This document shows positions 1 through 7,007 of a stretch of DNA of 12,526 nt, in pieces. The notes under the pieces are model-generated. The model had not been told where the DNA came from, did no database searches, and saw nothing but the letters and a program-made list of their open reading frames with translations. Source of the stretch: Verrucomicrobiales bacterium (lineage in GTDB: Bacteria > Verrucomicrobiota > Verrucomicrobiia > Verrucomicrobiales > DEV007); contig JAKISY010000120.1 of assembly GCA_021648365.1 (NCBI GenBank), positions 1-12,526 on the forward strand, written 5' to 3'. Position numbers and translations under genes: made by a program. The stretch's first letter is position 1. Each line of letters starts with the position of its first letter.

Positions 1-372
1 TCCGATGATGTTTTTGTCGTGATCAAAAACTGGCAATTTGTTGGTGATATACCAATCGGGGATTCCTTGGGGATTGAAAAACAGTTCGATGATGTGGAGG
101 CGAGGTTTGCCGGATTGCATCACGTCGAGATCGTCTTTGCGGAAGTTTTCTGCCAGTTGGCGAGGGAAGAGTTCGAAATCTGTTTTTCCGATGATTTCCG
201 ATTCATCATGGAAGCCGAGGCGTTCGATGAAGGATTGACTGGCGCAGACAATTTCGAACTGCTGATTCTTTGCAAAAAAGGAAAGACCGGGCAGGTGGTC
301 AAAAAGATGGTAAAATAGGCTCTGATCAGCACGGCGGGCAAGGAAGTCGGATTGTTTGTTGGAGGCGGACAT
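1..372 (-). CDS. PAS-domain protein, N-terminal part (partial, probable transcriptional regulator)
   Basis: Reading the minus strand from an ATG at 372 gives 124 codons open to the window edge, so the C-terminal part is missing. Residues from about 20 to the edge look like a PAS sensor domain: a start of the type HLFDHLPGLSFFAKN, then IGKTDFELFP, then a strand ending in the PVFDHDKNIIG motif typical of the last PAS strands. There is no signal peptide or membrane segment, so it is probably cytoplasmic. It is divergent from the Gfo/Idh/MocA oxidoreductase gene, with 127 bp between them. In PVC bacteria such N-terminal PAS domains are often joined to an AraC-type DNA-binding domain, but the part that would show this lies outside the window, and a histidine kinase or another sensor is also possible. 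No good ribosome-binding site precedes the ATG. An ATG at 380 in another frame opens only a shadow reading frame. Confidence 0.75.
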   Translation of the reverse strand, partial: MSASNKQSDFLARRADQSLFYHLFDHLPGLSFFAKNQQFEIVCASQSFIERLGFHDESEIIGKTDFELFPRQLAENFRKDDLDVMQSGKPRLHIIELFFNPQGIPDWYITNKLPVFDHDKNIIG

Positions 373-499
373 GACGTCATTTTCACACGGAGCTGATGGA
401 ATGGAAACTGAAAAATGGTATTTGATGTCCGATTGATTATAAAGTTTGTCATTTTGTGCCAAGACAGCACGGGCCAGGTATCTGTAGAGTGAGAGCATC
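373..499. promoter_or_regulatory. Divergent intergenic region between the PAS protein and the oxidoreductase
   Basis: These 127 bp must hold promoters for both divergent genes. It is AT-rich around 430-455, with a TATAAA at 438-443, but no well-spaced -35 partner could be found for it. An imperfect inverted repeat, ATTTTCA (379-385) and TGAAAAAT (409-416), might be a regulator site. This is only suggestive. Confidence 0.35.
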
Positions 500-1627
500 A
501 TGGAAGAAAAGAAAATCAACATTGCTATCGTCGGGCTAGGATTTGGTGCCGAGTTCATTCCTATCTACCAACGTCATGCTCAGGCTAATCTGATGGCGAT
601 CTGTCGGCGTGATCAAGTGGAGCTGGATAAATGCGGTGACGAGTATGGCATTGCGAAGCGTTTTACCGACTATGATGATCTGTTGGCTGATCCAGAGATC
701 GATGCGGTGCATATCAATACACCTATTCCAGATCATGCGGTGCAGACGATCAAGGCATTGAAGGCGGGCAAACATGTGGCTTGCACGGTGCCGATGGCGA
801 CGAGCATCGAGGATTGCTTGCAGATTATTCGTCTGACGCAGGAGACGGGTTTGAAATACATGATGATGGAGACGGTGGTGTATTCGCGGGAGTTTCTTTT
901 CATGAAGGATCTGTATGAAAGGGGGGAGTTGGGAAAATTGCAATTCTTGCAGTCATCGCATGTGCAGGACATGGATGGATGGCCGGGCTATTGGCCGGGT
1001 CTGCCACCGATGCACTATGCAACGCATTGTGTGGGGCCGGTATTGGGATTGGCACGAAAGGATGCGGAGTATGTGTCGTGTTTCGCTTCCGGAACGATTC
1101 GCGAGGAGATGCATGAGAATTACGGTTCACCTTTTGCAGTGGAGACGACCCATATCAAGATGAAGGACTCGGATCTCAGTGCGCGGGTGTATCGCTCGTT
1201 GTTTGATGTGGCGCGTCAGTATCGGGAATCGATCGATGTGTATGGATCGAAGAAATCGGTGGAGTGGCCGCTGATCGAAGGCAGGCCGATGGTGATGCAT
1301 ACCGCGAAGCGGCCAGAACCGGAAATTCCGGAGGAAGTGGAGTGTCCGGATTTTGGTCATTTGTTGCCAGATGAAATAGCGGCTTTTACGACGGGGGGAG
1401 TTTACGATGATGGTGAAAATGAACATTTGTCCTTCATTCAGGGAGCGGGGCATGGGGGATCGCATCCTCATTTGGTGCATGAGTTTGTCAGTGCGCTGTC
1501 GGAGAATCGCGATCCTTGGCCAAGTGCGAAGCAGTCGGCGAACTGGACTTGCACGGGGATCTGTGCGCATGAGTCGGCCTTGGCAGGTGGGGAGATTGTG
1601 CGATTGCCGGTGGAGACGTTGTCGTAG
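500..1627 (+). CDS. Gfo/Idh/MocA-family oxidoreductase
   Basis: A complete 375-residue protein of the usual length for this family of NAD(P)-dependent sugar or cyclitol dehydrogenases. The N-terminal Rossmann domain has the dinucleotide motif GLGFGA (residues 12-17) after a short beta strand, followed by a DAVHINTPIPDHA segment. The C-terminal domain contains MHYATHCVGPVLG, with His176 at the position expected for the catalytic histidine. The family's EKP motif is replaced by TVP (residues 96-98), so the usual lysine is a valine here. No signal peptide is visible, so a cytoplasmic enzyme is likely. The substrate cannot be told from the sequence. Divergent transcription from a PAS-domain gene suggests that the regulator controls it. 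The ATG at 500 is preceded only by a weak purine stretch (GAGAG). Confidence 0.88.
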   Translation: MEEKKINIAIVGLGFGAEFIPIYQRHAQANLMAICRRDQVELDKCGDEYGIAKRFTDYDDLLADPEIDAVHINTPIPDHAVQTIKALKAGKHVACTVPMATSIEDCLQIIRLTQETGLKYMMMETVVYSREFLFMKDLYERGELGKLQFLQSSHVQDMDGWPGYWPGLPPMHYATHCVGPVLGLARKDAEYVSCFASGTIREEMHENYGSPFAVETTHIKMKDSDLSARVYRSLFDVARQYRESIDVYGSKKSVEWPLIEGRPMVMHTAKRPEPEIPEEVECPDFGHLLPDEIAAFTTGGVYDDGENEHLSFIQGAGHGGSHPHLVHEFVSALSENRDPWPSAKQSANWTCTGICAHESALAGGEIVRLPVETLS

Positions 1628-1714
1628 GGAGGGGGAGGCACAAAGAACGCAGAGTAGGAGGCTGCGAGTGCTCGCTAGGCCATTCCTAAGTGAGCTGTGC
1701 TGGTAGGATTAGGT

Positions 1715-1729
1715 ATTGGTCATACCAAT
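1715..1729. promoter_or_regulatory. PdhR operator 1 (ATTGGT-CAT-ACCAAT)
   Basis: A perfect inverted repeat with 6-bp arms and a 3-bp spacer. It matches the established E. coli PdhR box, ATTGGTnnnACCAAT, at all twelve arm positions. It lies 216 bp upstream of the first gene of the pdh locus, which encodes a close PdhR homologue, so autoregulation is the simplest reading. Binding itself is inferred. Confidence 0.85.
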
Positions 1730-1760
1730 TTTCGTAATAACGTAACGGGAATAACTTGCT

Positions 1761-1766
1761 TATAAT
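1761..1766 (+). promoter_or_regulatory. Possible -10 element (TATAAT)
   Basis: An exact TATAAT about 30 bp downstream of operator 1. No good -35 hexamer lies 16-18 bp upstream (the sequence there is near TAACGT), so it would need an activator or be a weak promoter. A transcript from it would begin near 1773 and cross operator 2. Confidence 0.3.
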
Positions 1767-1831
1767 AAGGGTGTTGACGATTTGTGTTCGGGCGGTGATG
1801 ACAAATTGAAAATGGTGGCATCACAAAATGC

Positions 1832-1860
1832 TTGTAAAGTGCAAGGGATTCGCTCATATT
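1832..1860 (+). promoter_or_regulatory. Possible pdhR promoter (TTGTAA, 17 bp, CATATT)
   Basis: TTGTAA at 1832-1837 and CATATT at 1855-1860 are separated by 17 bp, and each matches four of six sigma-70 consensus positions. The -10 element overlaps the left arm of operator 2, so bound PdhR would block polymerase. The match is only moderate, but its position relative to the operator makes it the better candidate for the regulated promoter. Confidence 0.4.
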
Positions 1861-1872
1861 GGTCTGACCAAA
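1858..1872. promoter_or_regulatory. PdhR operator 2 (ATTGGT-CTG-ACCAAA)
   Basis: A second PdhR-type box with one mismatch from a perfect 6-3-6 palindrome (the final base is A instead of T). It lies 58 bp upstream of the pdhR ATG and overlaps or just follows a possible -10 element. Its centre is 143 bp from that of operator 1. Confidence 0.78.
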
Positions 1873-1930
1873 GCGGCGAGAGGTAGGGGGGCGGTCGTGA
1901 TTTTTTCTAGATGAGTTCAATAGTAGGCTA

Positions 1931-2704
1931 ATGGAGGACAGTGTGTTCACTCAGAGTGCTGATAAAAGCGCAAAAATTTCTGACGTTGTGCTTCGTGAAT
2001 TGGAGGCGATGATCATGGATGGGCGTTTGTCGACGGGTGCCAAATTGCCACCAGAGCGTGAGTTGGCGGAGCAGTTTGGGGTATCACGCCCTACTTTGAG
2101 GGAGGCTTTGCAGAAAATGGAGGCTAAGGGATTGCTCGATCATCGACAGGGAGGTGGGAATTTTATCAGGCAGCATACTTTGGGAGAGTTGGCAGACCCG
2201 CTGTTTGATTTGATTTCTAAAAACCGCGAAGCTCAATACGACTTGCTGGAGTATCGCTTTGGAATAGATGGTATGGCTGCGTATTATGCTGCGATGCGGG
2301 GGAATGAGGAGGATTTCGCCCTTATTTCTGAAAAATTTGCACTGATTGACGTGGTGCAGCTGGAGAGCGATGTCAGGCTGGAGGCGGAGGCGGTGTATGC
2401 GTTTCATCTAGCTATCAGTGTGGCTTCGCAAAATAGGGTGTTGGAGCATTTGGCGCGTAGCATGGAGCCGTTATTGAAAAGCAATATTGAGCAAAATCTG
2501 CTGCTGTTAGCGCAGCGGCCGGATTCGGGTAACAAGGTGAATCACTATCGCCAGAAACTTTTTGATAAGATTGTCAGTGGCGAGCCGGATAAAGCTTGGG
2601 CTGCTAGTCGCAGGCACCTTTCATACATTGAAGAGGTGTTGTTGGCGATTCGAGATGATAACTCTCGCATTGAGCATTCATTGCGTCGCATGCAGCACAG
2701 TTGA
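1931..2704 (+). CDS. pdhR: Pyruvate dehydrogenase complex repressor PdhR (GntR/FadR family)
   Basis: A transcriptional repressor of the pdh operon; in E. coli PdhR is released from DNA by pyruvate. The N-terminal winged helix-turn-helix (residues about 15-82) has LPPERELA (39-46), SRPTLREAL (52-60) and RQGGGNF (72-78), all close to E. coli PdhR. The FCD ligand-binding domain (about 100-240) shares QYDLLE, AAYYAA, MEPLL and SLRRM segments with it. Histidines 159, 205 and 229 fall where FCD proteins often bind metal. Length (257) is normal. The neighbours aceE, aceF and lpd, and two matching operators upstream, support the role. The start is uncertain: the ATG at 1931 has no ribosome-binding site, whereas a GTG at 1943 has GGAGGA at 1933-1938 just upstream and gives an N-terminus nearer to the E. 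coli length. Confidence 0.93.
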   Translation: MEDSVFTQSADKSAKISDVVLRELEAMIMDGRLSTGAKLPPERELAEQFGVSRPTLREALQKMEAKGLLDHRQGGGNFIRQHTLGELADPLFDLISKNREAQYDLLEYRFGIDGMAAYYAAMRGNEEDFALISEKFALIDVVQLESDVRLEAEAVYAFHLAISVASQNRVLEHLARSMEPLLKSNIEQNLLLLAQRPDSGNKVNHYRQKLFDKIVSGEPDKAWAASRRHLSYIEEVLLAIRDDNSRIEHSLRRMQHS

Positions 2705-2749
2705 ATAAGCTAGAGTTTAGGAAATTTTTAGAATCAAACAGCAATAGAT

Positions 2750-5431
2750 ATGTTACAAGAAACAGAACAGGATATCGATCCAGCGGAAACTGGCGAATGG
2801 CTGGAGGCTCTCGAAGCTATTTTGGAGAAGGATGGACCGCAGCGTGCGCATGTGATTTTGGAGACTCTCATCGACCGCGCGAGAAGAGGTGGCACTCATA
2901 TTCCCTTTGATGCTACGACGGCGTATATGAATACGATCCCGCCTGCGCTTGAGCCTGAAATGCCTGGAAATAGGGTGTTGGAATCTCGTATCCGTTCGGC
3001 GATTCGTTGGAACGCATTGATGTTGGTCTTGCGTGCTTCGAAAAAGAATCTCGAGTTGGGTGGTCATATCGGTAGTTTTGCTTCATCGGCATTGTTATAT
3101 GATATAGGATTCAATCATTTTTTTAAGGCGGCAGATCAACCGGGAGAAGGGGACTTCATTTTTGCTCAGGGACACATATCTCCGGGTATTTACAGTCGAG
3201 CTTTCATGGAAGGGCGCTTGACTGAAGAGCGCATGGACAATTTCCGTCAAGAGTGTGGTGGCAATGGTTTGCCGTCCTATCCGCATCCACATTTGATGCC
3301 AGATTTTTGGCAGTTCCCGACGGTCTCGATGGGCTTGGGGCCTTTGCAGGCGATTTACACTGCGAGATTTCTTAAATATCTGACGAATAGGGGGATCAAG
3401 GATTGCTCTGGTCAACGGGTCTATTGTTTTCTAGGGGACGGCGAGACTGATGAACCAGAAGCGTTAGGCGCTATTGGTTTGGCCTCTCGTGAGAATTTGG
3501 ATAACCTGACCTTTATTGTTAATTGTAATTTGCAGCGTTTGGATGGTCCAGTGCGCGGCAATGGCAAAATCATTCAAGAGTTGGAAGGGGTTTTCCGTGG
3601 AGCTGGTTGGGCGGTGATCAAGGTCATCTGGGGCAGTTACTGGGACGCTTTGTTGGCAAAGGATACTAGCGGCAAGTTGTTGCAACTGATGAACGAGACG
3701 GTTGATGGGGAGTATCAGAACTGCAAAGCTAAAGGTGGAAAGTACACACGTGAGAACTTTTTTAACAAGTATCCTGAAACGGCAGCGCTGGTAGCCAACA
3801 TGTCGGATGATGACATTTGGCGTCTCAATCGAGGTGGGCATGATCCTGTAAAGATGTATGCAGCCTATCAGCGAGCGACTCAAACAAAGGGGCGTCCTTC
3901 GGTTATTTTGGCTAAGACGGTTAAGGGTTTTGGGCTAGGGGTCGCGGGCGAAGGCTTGAACATTGCTCACAATGTTAAGAAGATGTCGATGGATTCGGTG
4001 CGTTACTATCGCGACCGGTTTAATATCCCTGTAGCCGATGATGAAATCGAAAGCTTGCCTTATTTCCGTTTCGACGAGGACAGTGAGGAGTTGAAATATA
4101 TGCGTGAGCGTCGTGAGTCTTTGGGTGGTTCTTTGCCATTGAGGCGCAAGGAGGCTGAAGAGAAAATCGAGATTCCACCATTGGAAATTTTTGATGCGGT
4201 ATTGAAAGGGGCGGGAGATCGCGAGATCTCATCGACGATGTGTTTTGTGCGAGTGCTCAATGCTTTGCTGAAAGATAAAAAAATAGGCTCGCGCATTGTG
4301 CCGATCATTCCGGATGAAGCACGAACTTTTGGAATGGAGGGACTGTTCCGCCAAGTGGGCATCTATGCCAATGAAGGTCAGAAGTATGTGCCACAAGATT
4401 CTGATCAAGTGGCTTACTATCGCGAGGACAAAAAGGGGCAAGTGCTGCAAGAGGGGATCAACGAATTGGGAGCGATGGCATCCTGGATCGCTTCGGGCAC
4501 GTCGTATTCGACTTGCAATGTGACCACCATACCTTTTTACATCTATTATTCGATGTTTGGTTTTCAGCGGGTGGGAGATTTGGCATGGGCGGCTGGCGAT
4601 AGTCGGGCTAGGGGATTCCTGCTTGGTGCGACCGCAGGGCGCACGACTTTGAATGGTGAAGGATTGCAGCATCAGGATGGTCACAGTCATGTGCAAGCAG
4701 CTTTGATTCCTAACTGCGTGACCTACGATCCGACTTATGGTTACGAGATCGCGGTGATCGTCAGCGACGGCATGCGCAGAATGTATCAGGAGCAAGAGAA
4801 TGTCTTCTACTACATGACGCTGATGAACGAGAACTACAAGCAGCCAGCTTTACCGGACTCTGAGACGATTGAGGAAGAGATTGTCAAAGGTATTTATTTG
4901 TTGGAACGTGTAGCACCAGAGAAGAAAAAAGCGAAGGTCAATGTGCAATTGATGGGTTGCGGCACGATCTTGCTTCAAGTGCGCGAAGCGGCGCAGTTGC
5001 TAGCGGAACATTACGATGTGTCTAGCGACGTTTACTCGGTGACTTCGTTCAACGAGTTGGCTCGTGACGGTATGGCGGTTGCCCGGTGGAATATGTTGCA
5101 TGGAGCGGATGAGGCAAAAACTGCCTACATCTCTACCGTGATCACAAAGCAGGCGGGGCCGGCGATTGCGGCTACGGACTATATCAAATCTTACTCCGAA
5201 CAAGTGCGTGCTTACATTGATACCGACTACCATTGCCTTGGAACCGATGGCTTCGGGCGCAGTGATAGCCGGGTGAATCTAAGGAATCACTTTGAGGTCA
5301 GCGCGAACTATATCGTCGTGGCGGCGCTGTCTGAATTGGCAGAGCGCGGAGATGTGGATAGAAGTTTGGTGGCAGACGCGATCAAGCGCTTTGATATCGA
5401 TATCAATAAGATCAACCCGCTCTATGCTTAA
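2750..5431 (+). CDS. aceE: Pyruvate dehydrogenase E1 component (homodimeric type)
   Basis: This enzyme decarboxylates pyruvate with thiamine diphosphate and reductively acetylates the lipoyl group of AceF. At 893 residues it matches the single-chain E1 of Gammaproteobacteria (E. coli, 887) rather than the alpha/beta type. The ThDP/Mg motif is visible as GDGETDEPE (residues 229-237) with NCN at 258-260. The catalytic-loop histidine is His407 in NIAHNVKKM. These are the same residue numbers as in E. coli. The region with EARTFGMEGLFRQ, the FYIYYSMFGFQR segment and the C-terminal GTDGFGRSDSR motif are also intact. There are no gaps or frameshifts. It starts 45 bp after pdhR and ends 47 bp before aceF, consistent with one transcript. 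The leader before the ATG (AATCAAACAGCAATAGAT) has no Shine-Dalgarno sequence. The ATG at 2750 gives an N-terminus (DIDPAETGEWLEALE) that aligns with that of E. coli. Confidence 0.97.
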   Translation: MLQETEQDIDPAETGEWLEALEAILEKDGPQRAHVILETLIDRARRGGTHIPFDATTAYMNTIPPALEPEMPGNRVLESRIRSAIRWNALMLVLRASKKNLELGGHIGSFASSALLYDIGFNHFFKAADQPGEGDFIFAQGHISPGIYSRAFMEGRLTEERMDNFRQECGGNGLPSYPHPHLMPDFWQFPTVSMGLGPLQAIYTARFLKYLTNRGIKDCSGQRVYCFLGDGETDEPEALGAIGLASRENLDNLTFIVNCNLQRLDGPVRGNGKIIQELEGVFRGAGWAVIKVIWGSYWDALLAKDTSGKLLQLMNETVDGEYQNCKAKGGKYTRENFFNKYPETAALVANMSDDDIWRLNRGGHDPVKMYAAYQRATQTKGRPSVILAKTVKGFGLGVAGEGLNIAHNVKKMSMDSVRYYRDRFNIPVADDEIESLPYFRFDEDSEELKYMRERRESLGGSLPLRRKEAEEKIEIPPLEIFDAVLKGAGDREISSTMCFVRVLNALLKDKKIGSRIVPIIPDEARTFGMEGLFRQVGIYANEGQKYVPQDSDQVAYYREDKKGQVLQEGINELGAMASWIASGTSYSTCNVTTIPFYIYYSMFGFQRVGDLAWAAGDSRARGFLLGATAGRTTLNGEGLQHQDGHSHVQAALIPNCVTYDPTYGYEIAVIVSDGMRRMYQEQENVFYYMTLMNENYKQPALPDSETIEEEIVKGIYLLERVAPEKKKAKVNVQLMGCGTILLQVREAAQLLAEHYDVSSDVYSVTSFNELARDGMAVARWNMLHGADEAKTAYISTVITKQAGPAIAATDYIKSYSEQVRAYIDTDYHCLGTDGFGRSDSRVNLRNHFEVSANYIVVAALSELAERGDVDRSLVADAIKRFDIDINKINPLYA

Positions 5432-5478
5432 CTTGATTACTAAGAACTTTATTTTTGGAAATTTAAAAACAATCAATC

Positions 5479-6816
5479 ATGTCTGATTTGAAACAAATTT
5501 TGGTGCCGGATGTTGGTAGCGACGAAGTCGAGATCATTGAGCTTTTTGTCGCGGTGGGAGATAGCATCACAGCAGAAGAATCTATCCTAGCCGTGGAAAC
5601 GGATAAAGCGACGATGGATATACCTGCTCCTTTCTCTGGCAAAATCGCGGAATTGAAAGTGGCGGTGGGGGCGATGATCAAAGAGGGTGACCTGATTGCT
5701 ATGATCGAGGTGACTGAGGAGGATGCGAGCGCGGAGGGTGATAAAGAGCCTGAAGCTGCGCCTGATGTGAAAGCCGACACAAGCACGGAGACGAAGGAAG
5801 TAGTTCCTGCTCTGCCCACTCCTTCTCTACTGGATCCAGTAGTCGCTAAGGTGGTGGCAGCACCAGTCACGCCGCCCGAAAATAAGCAGGCAGGCAGTAT
5901 TTATACCACGCCATCGATTCGGCGTATAGCGCGGCAATTCGGGGTCGATCTGACTCGGGTGGTAGGCACGGGTCGTAAGGGGCGCATTCTCAGTGCTGAC
6001 ATGCACAGTTATGTGAAGGCGCAGTTAGCTGGAACGAGTCAAGCTGGCAACTCGACGGGGTCGGGGTCAGGTTTGAGTGTCTTGGCTGCGCCTAAAGTAG
6101 ATTTTTCCAAGTTCGGTGAGGTTGAGGAGATCGCTCTGACTAGGATTCAAAAAATATCAGGACCCAACTTGCATCGCAACTGGGTAACGATCCCCCACGT
6201 GACTCAATTTGACGAAGCTGACATCACAGAGTTGGAAGCATTCCGCAAAAAGCAGAATGTGTTGGCTACGAAGCGAGAGTTAGGATTCAAAATAACGCCT
6301 TTGGTGTTCATCATGAAAGCGGTGCAGAGCGCGCTAGCAGCCTACCCTATTTTTAATTCATCGTTGAGTGAGGACGGTAAGAGCCTAGTGATGAAAAAGT
6401 ATTGTCATCTCGGAGTGGCGGTGGAAACTGCCAATGGTTTGGTGGTGCCGGTGGTACGTGATGTGGATAAAAAAGGCATCTATCAGTTGTCTGAAGAGCT
6501 GTTAGAGATCAGTAGCAAGGCGCGAGACGGCAAACTGGCGTCAGCCGATATGCAGGGCAGTTGTTTCACCCTGTCGAGCTTGGGAGGTATCGGTGGCACG
6601 GCATTCACTCCGATTATCAACGCTCCAGATGTGGCGATTCTTGGGGTGTCGAGAAGCGAAATGAAGCCTAAATGGAATGGTAGCGATTTCGAACCGCGTT
6701 TGATGTTGCCTTTGGCATTGTCCTACGATCACCGTGTGATCGATGGGGCGGTGGCGGCTAGGTTTATCGTGCACCTGAGTGCTACGCTGGCAGATCTTCG
6801 TCAGTTGATTTTATAA
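5479..6816 (+). CDS. aceF: Pyruvate dehydrogenase E2, dihydrolipoamide acetyltransferase (one lipoyl domain)
   Basis: The core of the pyruvate dehydrogenase complex, moving the acetyl group from lipoamide to CoA. Domains in order: one lipoyl domain (about 3-77) with the lipoylated lysine expected at Lys43 in ETDKATMD; an acidic then Ala/Pro-rich flexible linker (about 78-138); the peripheral subunit-binding domain (about 140-180; TTPSIRRIAR and VVGTGRKGRI, 161-170); a Gly/Ser-rich linker; and the catalytic domain (about 209-445). The active-site motif DHRVIDG contains His418 and Asp422. The catalytic domain closely resembles E. coli AceF (FSKFGE, RIQKISG, RNWVTIPHVT, ITELEAFRK). E. coli AceF has three lipoyl domains and 630 residues; this one has a single domain and 445, which is common elsewhere. 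There is no frameshift. The start is preceded by an A-rich leader without a Shine-Dalgarno sequence. Confidence 0.96.
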   Translation: MSDLKQILVPDVGSDEVEIIELFVAVGDSITAEESILAVETDKATMDIPAPFSGKIAELKVAVGAMIKEGDLIAMIEVTEEDASAEGDKEPEAAPDVKADTSTETKEVVPALPTPSLLDPVVAKVVAAPVTPPENKQAGSIYTTPSIRRIARQFGVDLTRVVGTGRKGRILSADMHSYVKAQLAGTSQAGNSTGSGSGLSVLAAPKVDFSKFGEVEEIALTRIQKISGPNLHRNWVTIPHVTQFDEADITELEAFRKKQNVLATKRELGFKITPLVFIMKAVQSALAAYPIFNSSLSEDGKSLVMKKYCHLGVAVETANGLVVPVVRDVDKKGIYQLSEELLEISSKARDGKLASADMQGSCFTLSSLGGIGGTAFTPIINAPDVAILGVSRSEMKPKWNGSDFEPRLMLPLALSYDHRVIDGAVAARFIVHLSATLADLRQLIL

Positions 6817-7007
6817 AAAATCACACAGCGTGGAGTTGTTCGAAATTGAAGAGGTGAACCACTGATGGCACTGATGCACACTGATAAAGAAGAACAGTGG
6901 AACCATGAAGGTGATGGAGTTAGTTGTGGGTGAAATATTTTTTTGTCTTGCATTGCTAAATAACTAAATAGGTAAGCGTAGTTGAATTGAAATTGGGATT
7001 AGTTGAT
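6817..7007. other. aceF-lpd intergenic gap
   Basis: A 191-bp gap, much longer than the 45-47 bp gaps earlier in the operon. It holds a short CACTGAT repeat cluster (6852-6903) and an AT-rich stretch (6932-6970). No gene, clear terminator or well-formed promoter was found, and no PdhR box. The gene lpd may therefore be cotranscribed with aceEF or have its own weak promoter. Confidence 0.55.
6852..6903. repeat. CACTGAT short tandem repeat cluster with inverted ends
   Basis: CACTGAT occurs three times with 9-10 bp spacing (6860, 6869, 6879). CCACTG at 6859-6864 is matched by its reverse complement CAGTGG at 6895-6900. The sequence resembles the dispersed AACCAC-type intergenic repeats (CACGGAT or CACTGAT units) that I recall from many PVC and other environmental genomes. 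Whether it recurs in this genome cannot be seen from one window. Confidence 0.45.

Larger units (their letters stand above)
1628..1930. other. Intergenic regulatory region upstream of pdhR
   Basis: 303 bp without a credible gene. The first 80 bp are purine-rich trailing sequence of the oxidoreductase gene, with no convincing terminator; the best hairpin is a 5-bp stem at 1664-1675 without a T-tract. The rest holds two PdhR-type operators (1715-1729 and 1858-1872) and at least two possible sigma-70-like promoter elements, listed separately. A reverse-strand reading frame here has no family features and was not accepted. Confidence 0.7.

Noticed and set aside
41..55. TTGGT-GATAT-ACCAA palindrome resembling a PdhR box
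   Set aside because: The spacer is 5 bp instead of 3, and it lies inside the coding sequence of the PAS protein, so it is probably chance.
1664..1675. GCGAG-TG-CTCGC hairpin after the oxidoreductase gene as a terminator
   Set aside because: The stem is 5 bp with a 2-nt loop and no T-tract follows.
1720..1950. Minus-strand reading frame in the pdhR upstream region
   Set aside because: It has no family features, overlaps both operators and is rich in Ser, Pro and Asn as expected for noncoding sequence read by chance.
4229..4795. Long (188 codons) minus-strand frame within aceE
   Set aside because: It is a shadow of aceE, whose motifs and full-length similarity are clear; the reverse product resembles nothing known.
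6987..7007. TTG start extending lpd by seven residues
   Set aside because: The ATG at 7008 gives an N-terminus aligned with E. coli Lpd; the extension has no ribosome-binding site and no similarity.
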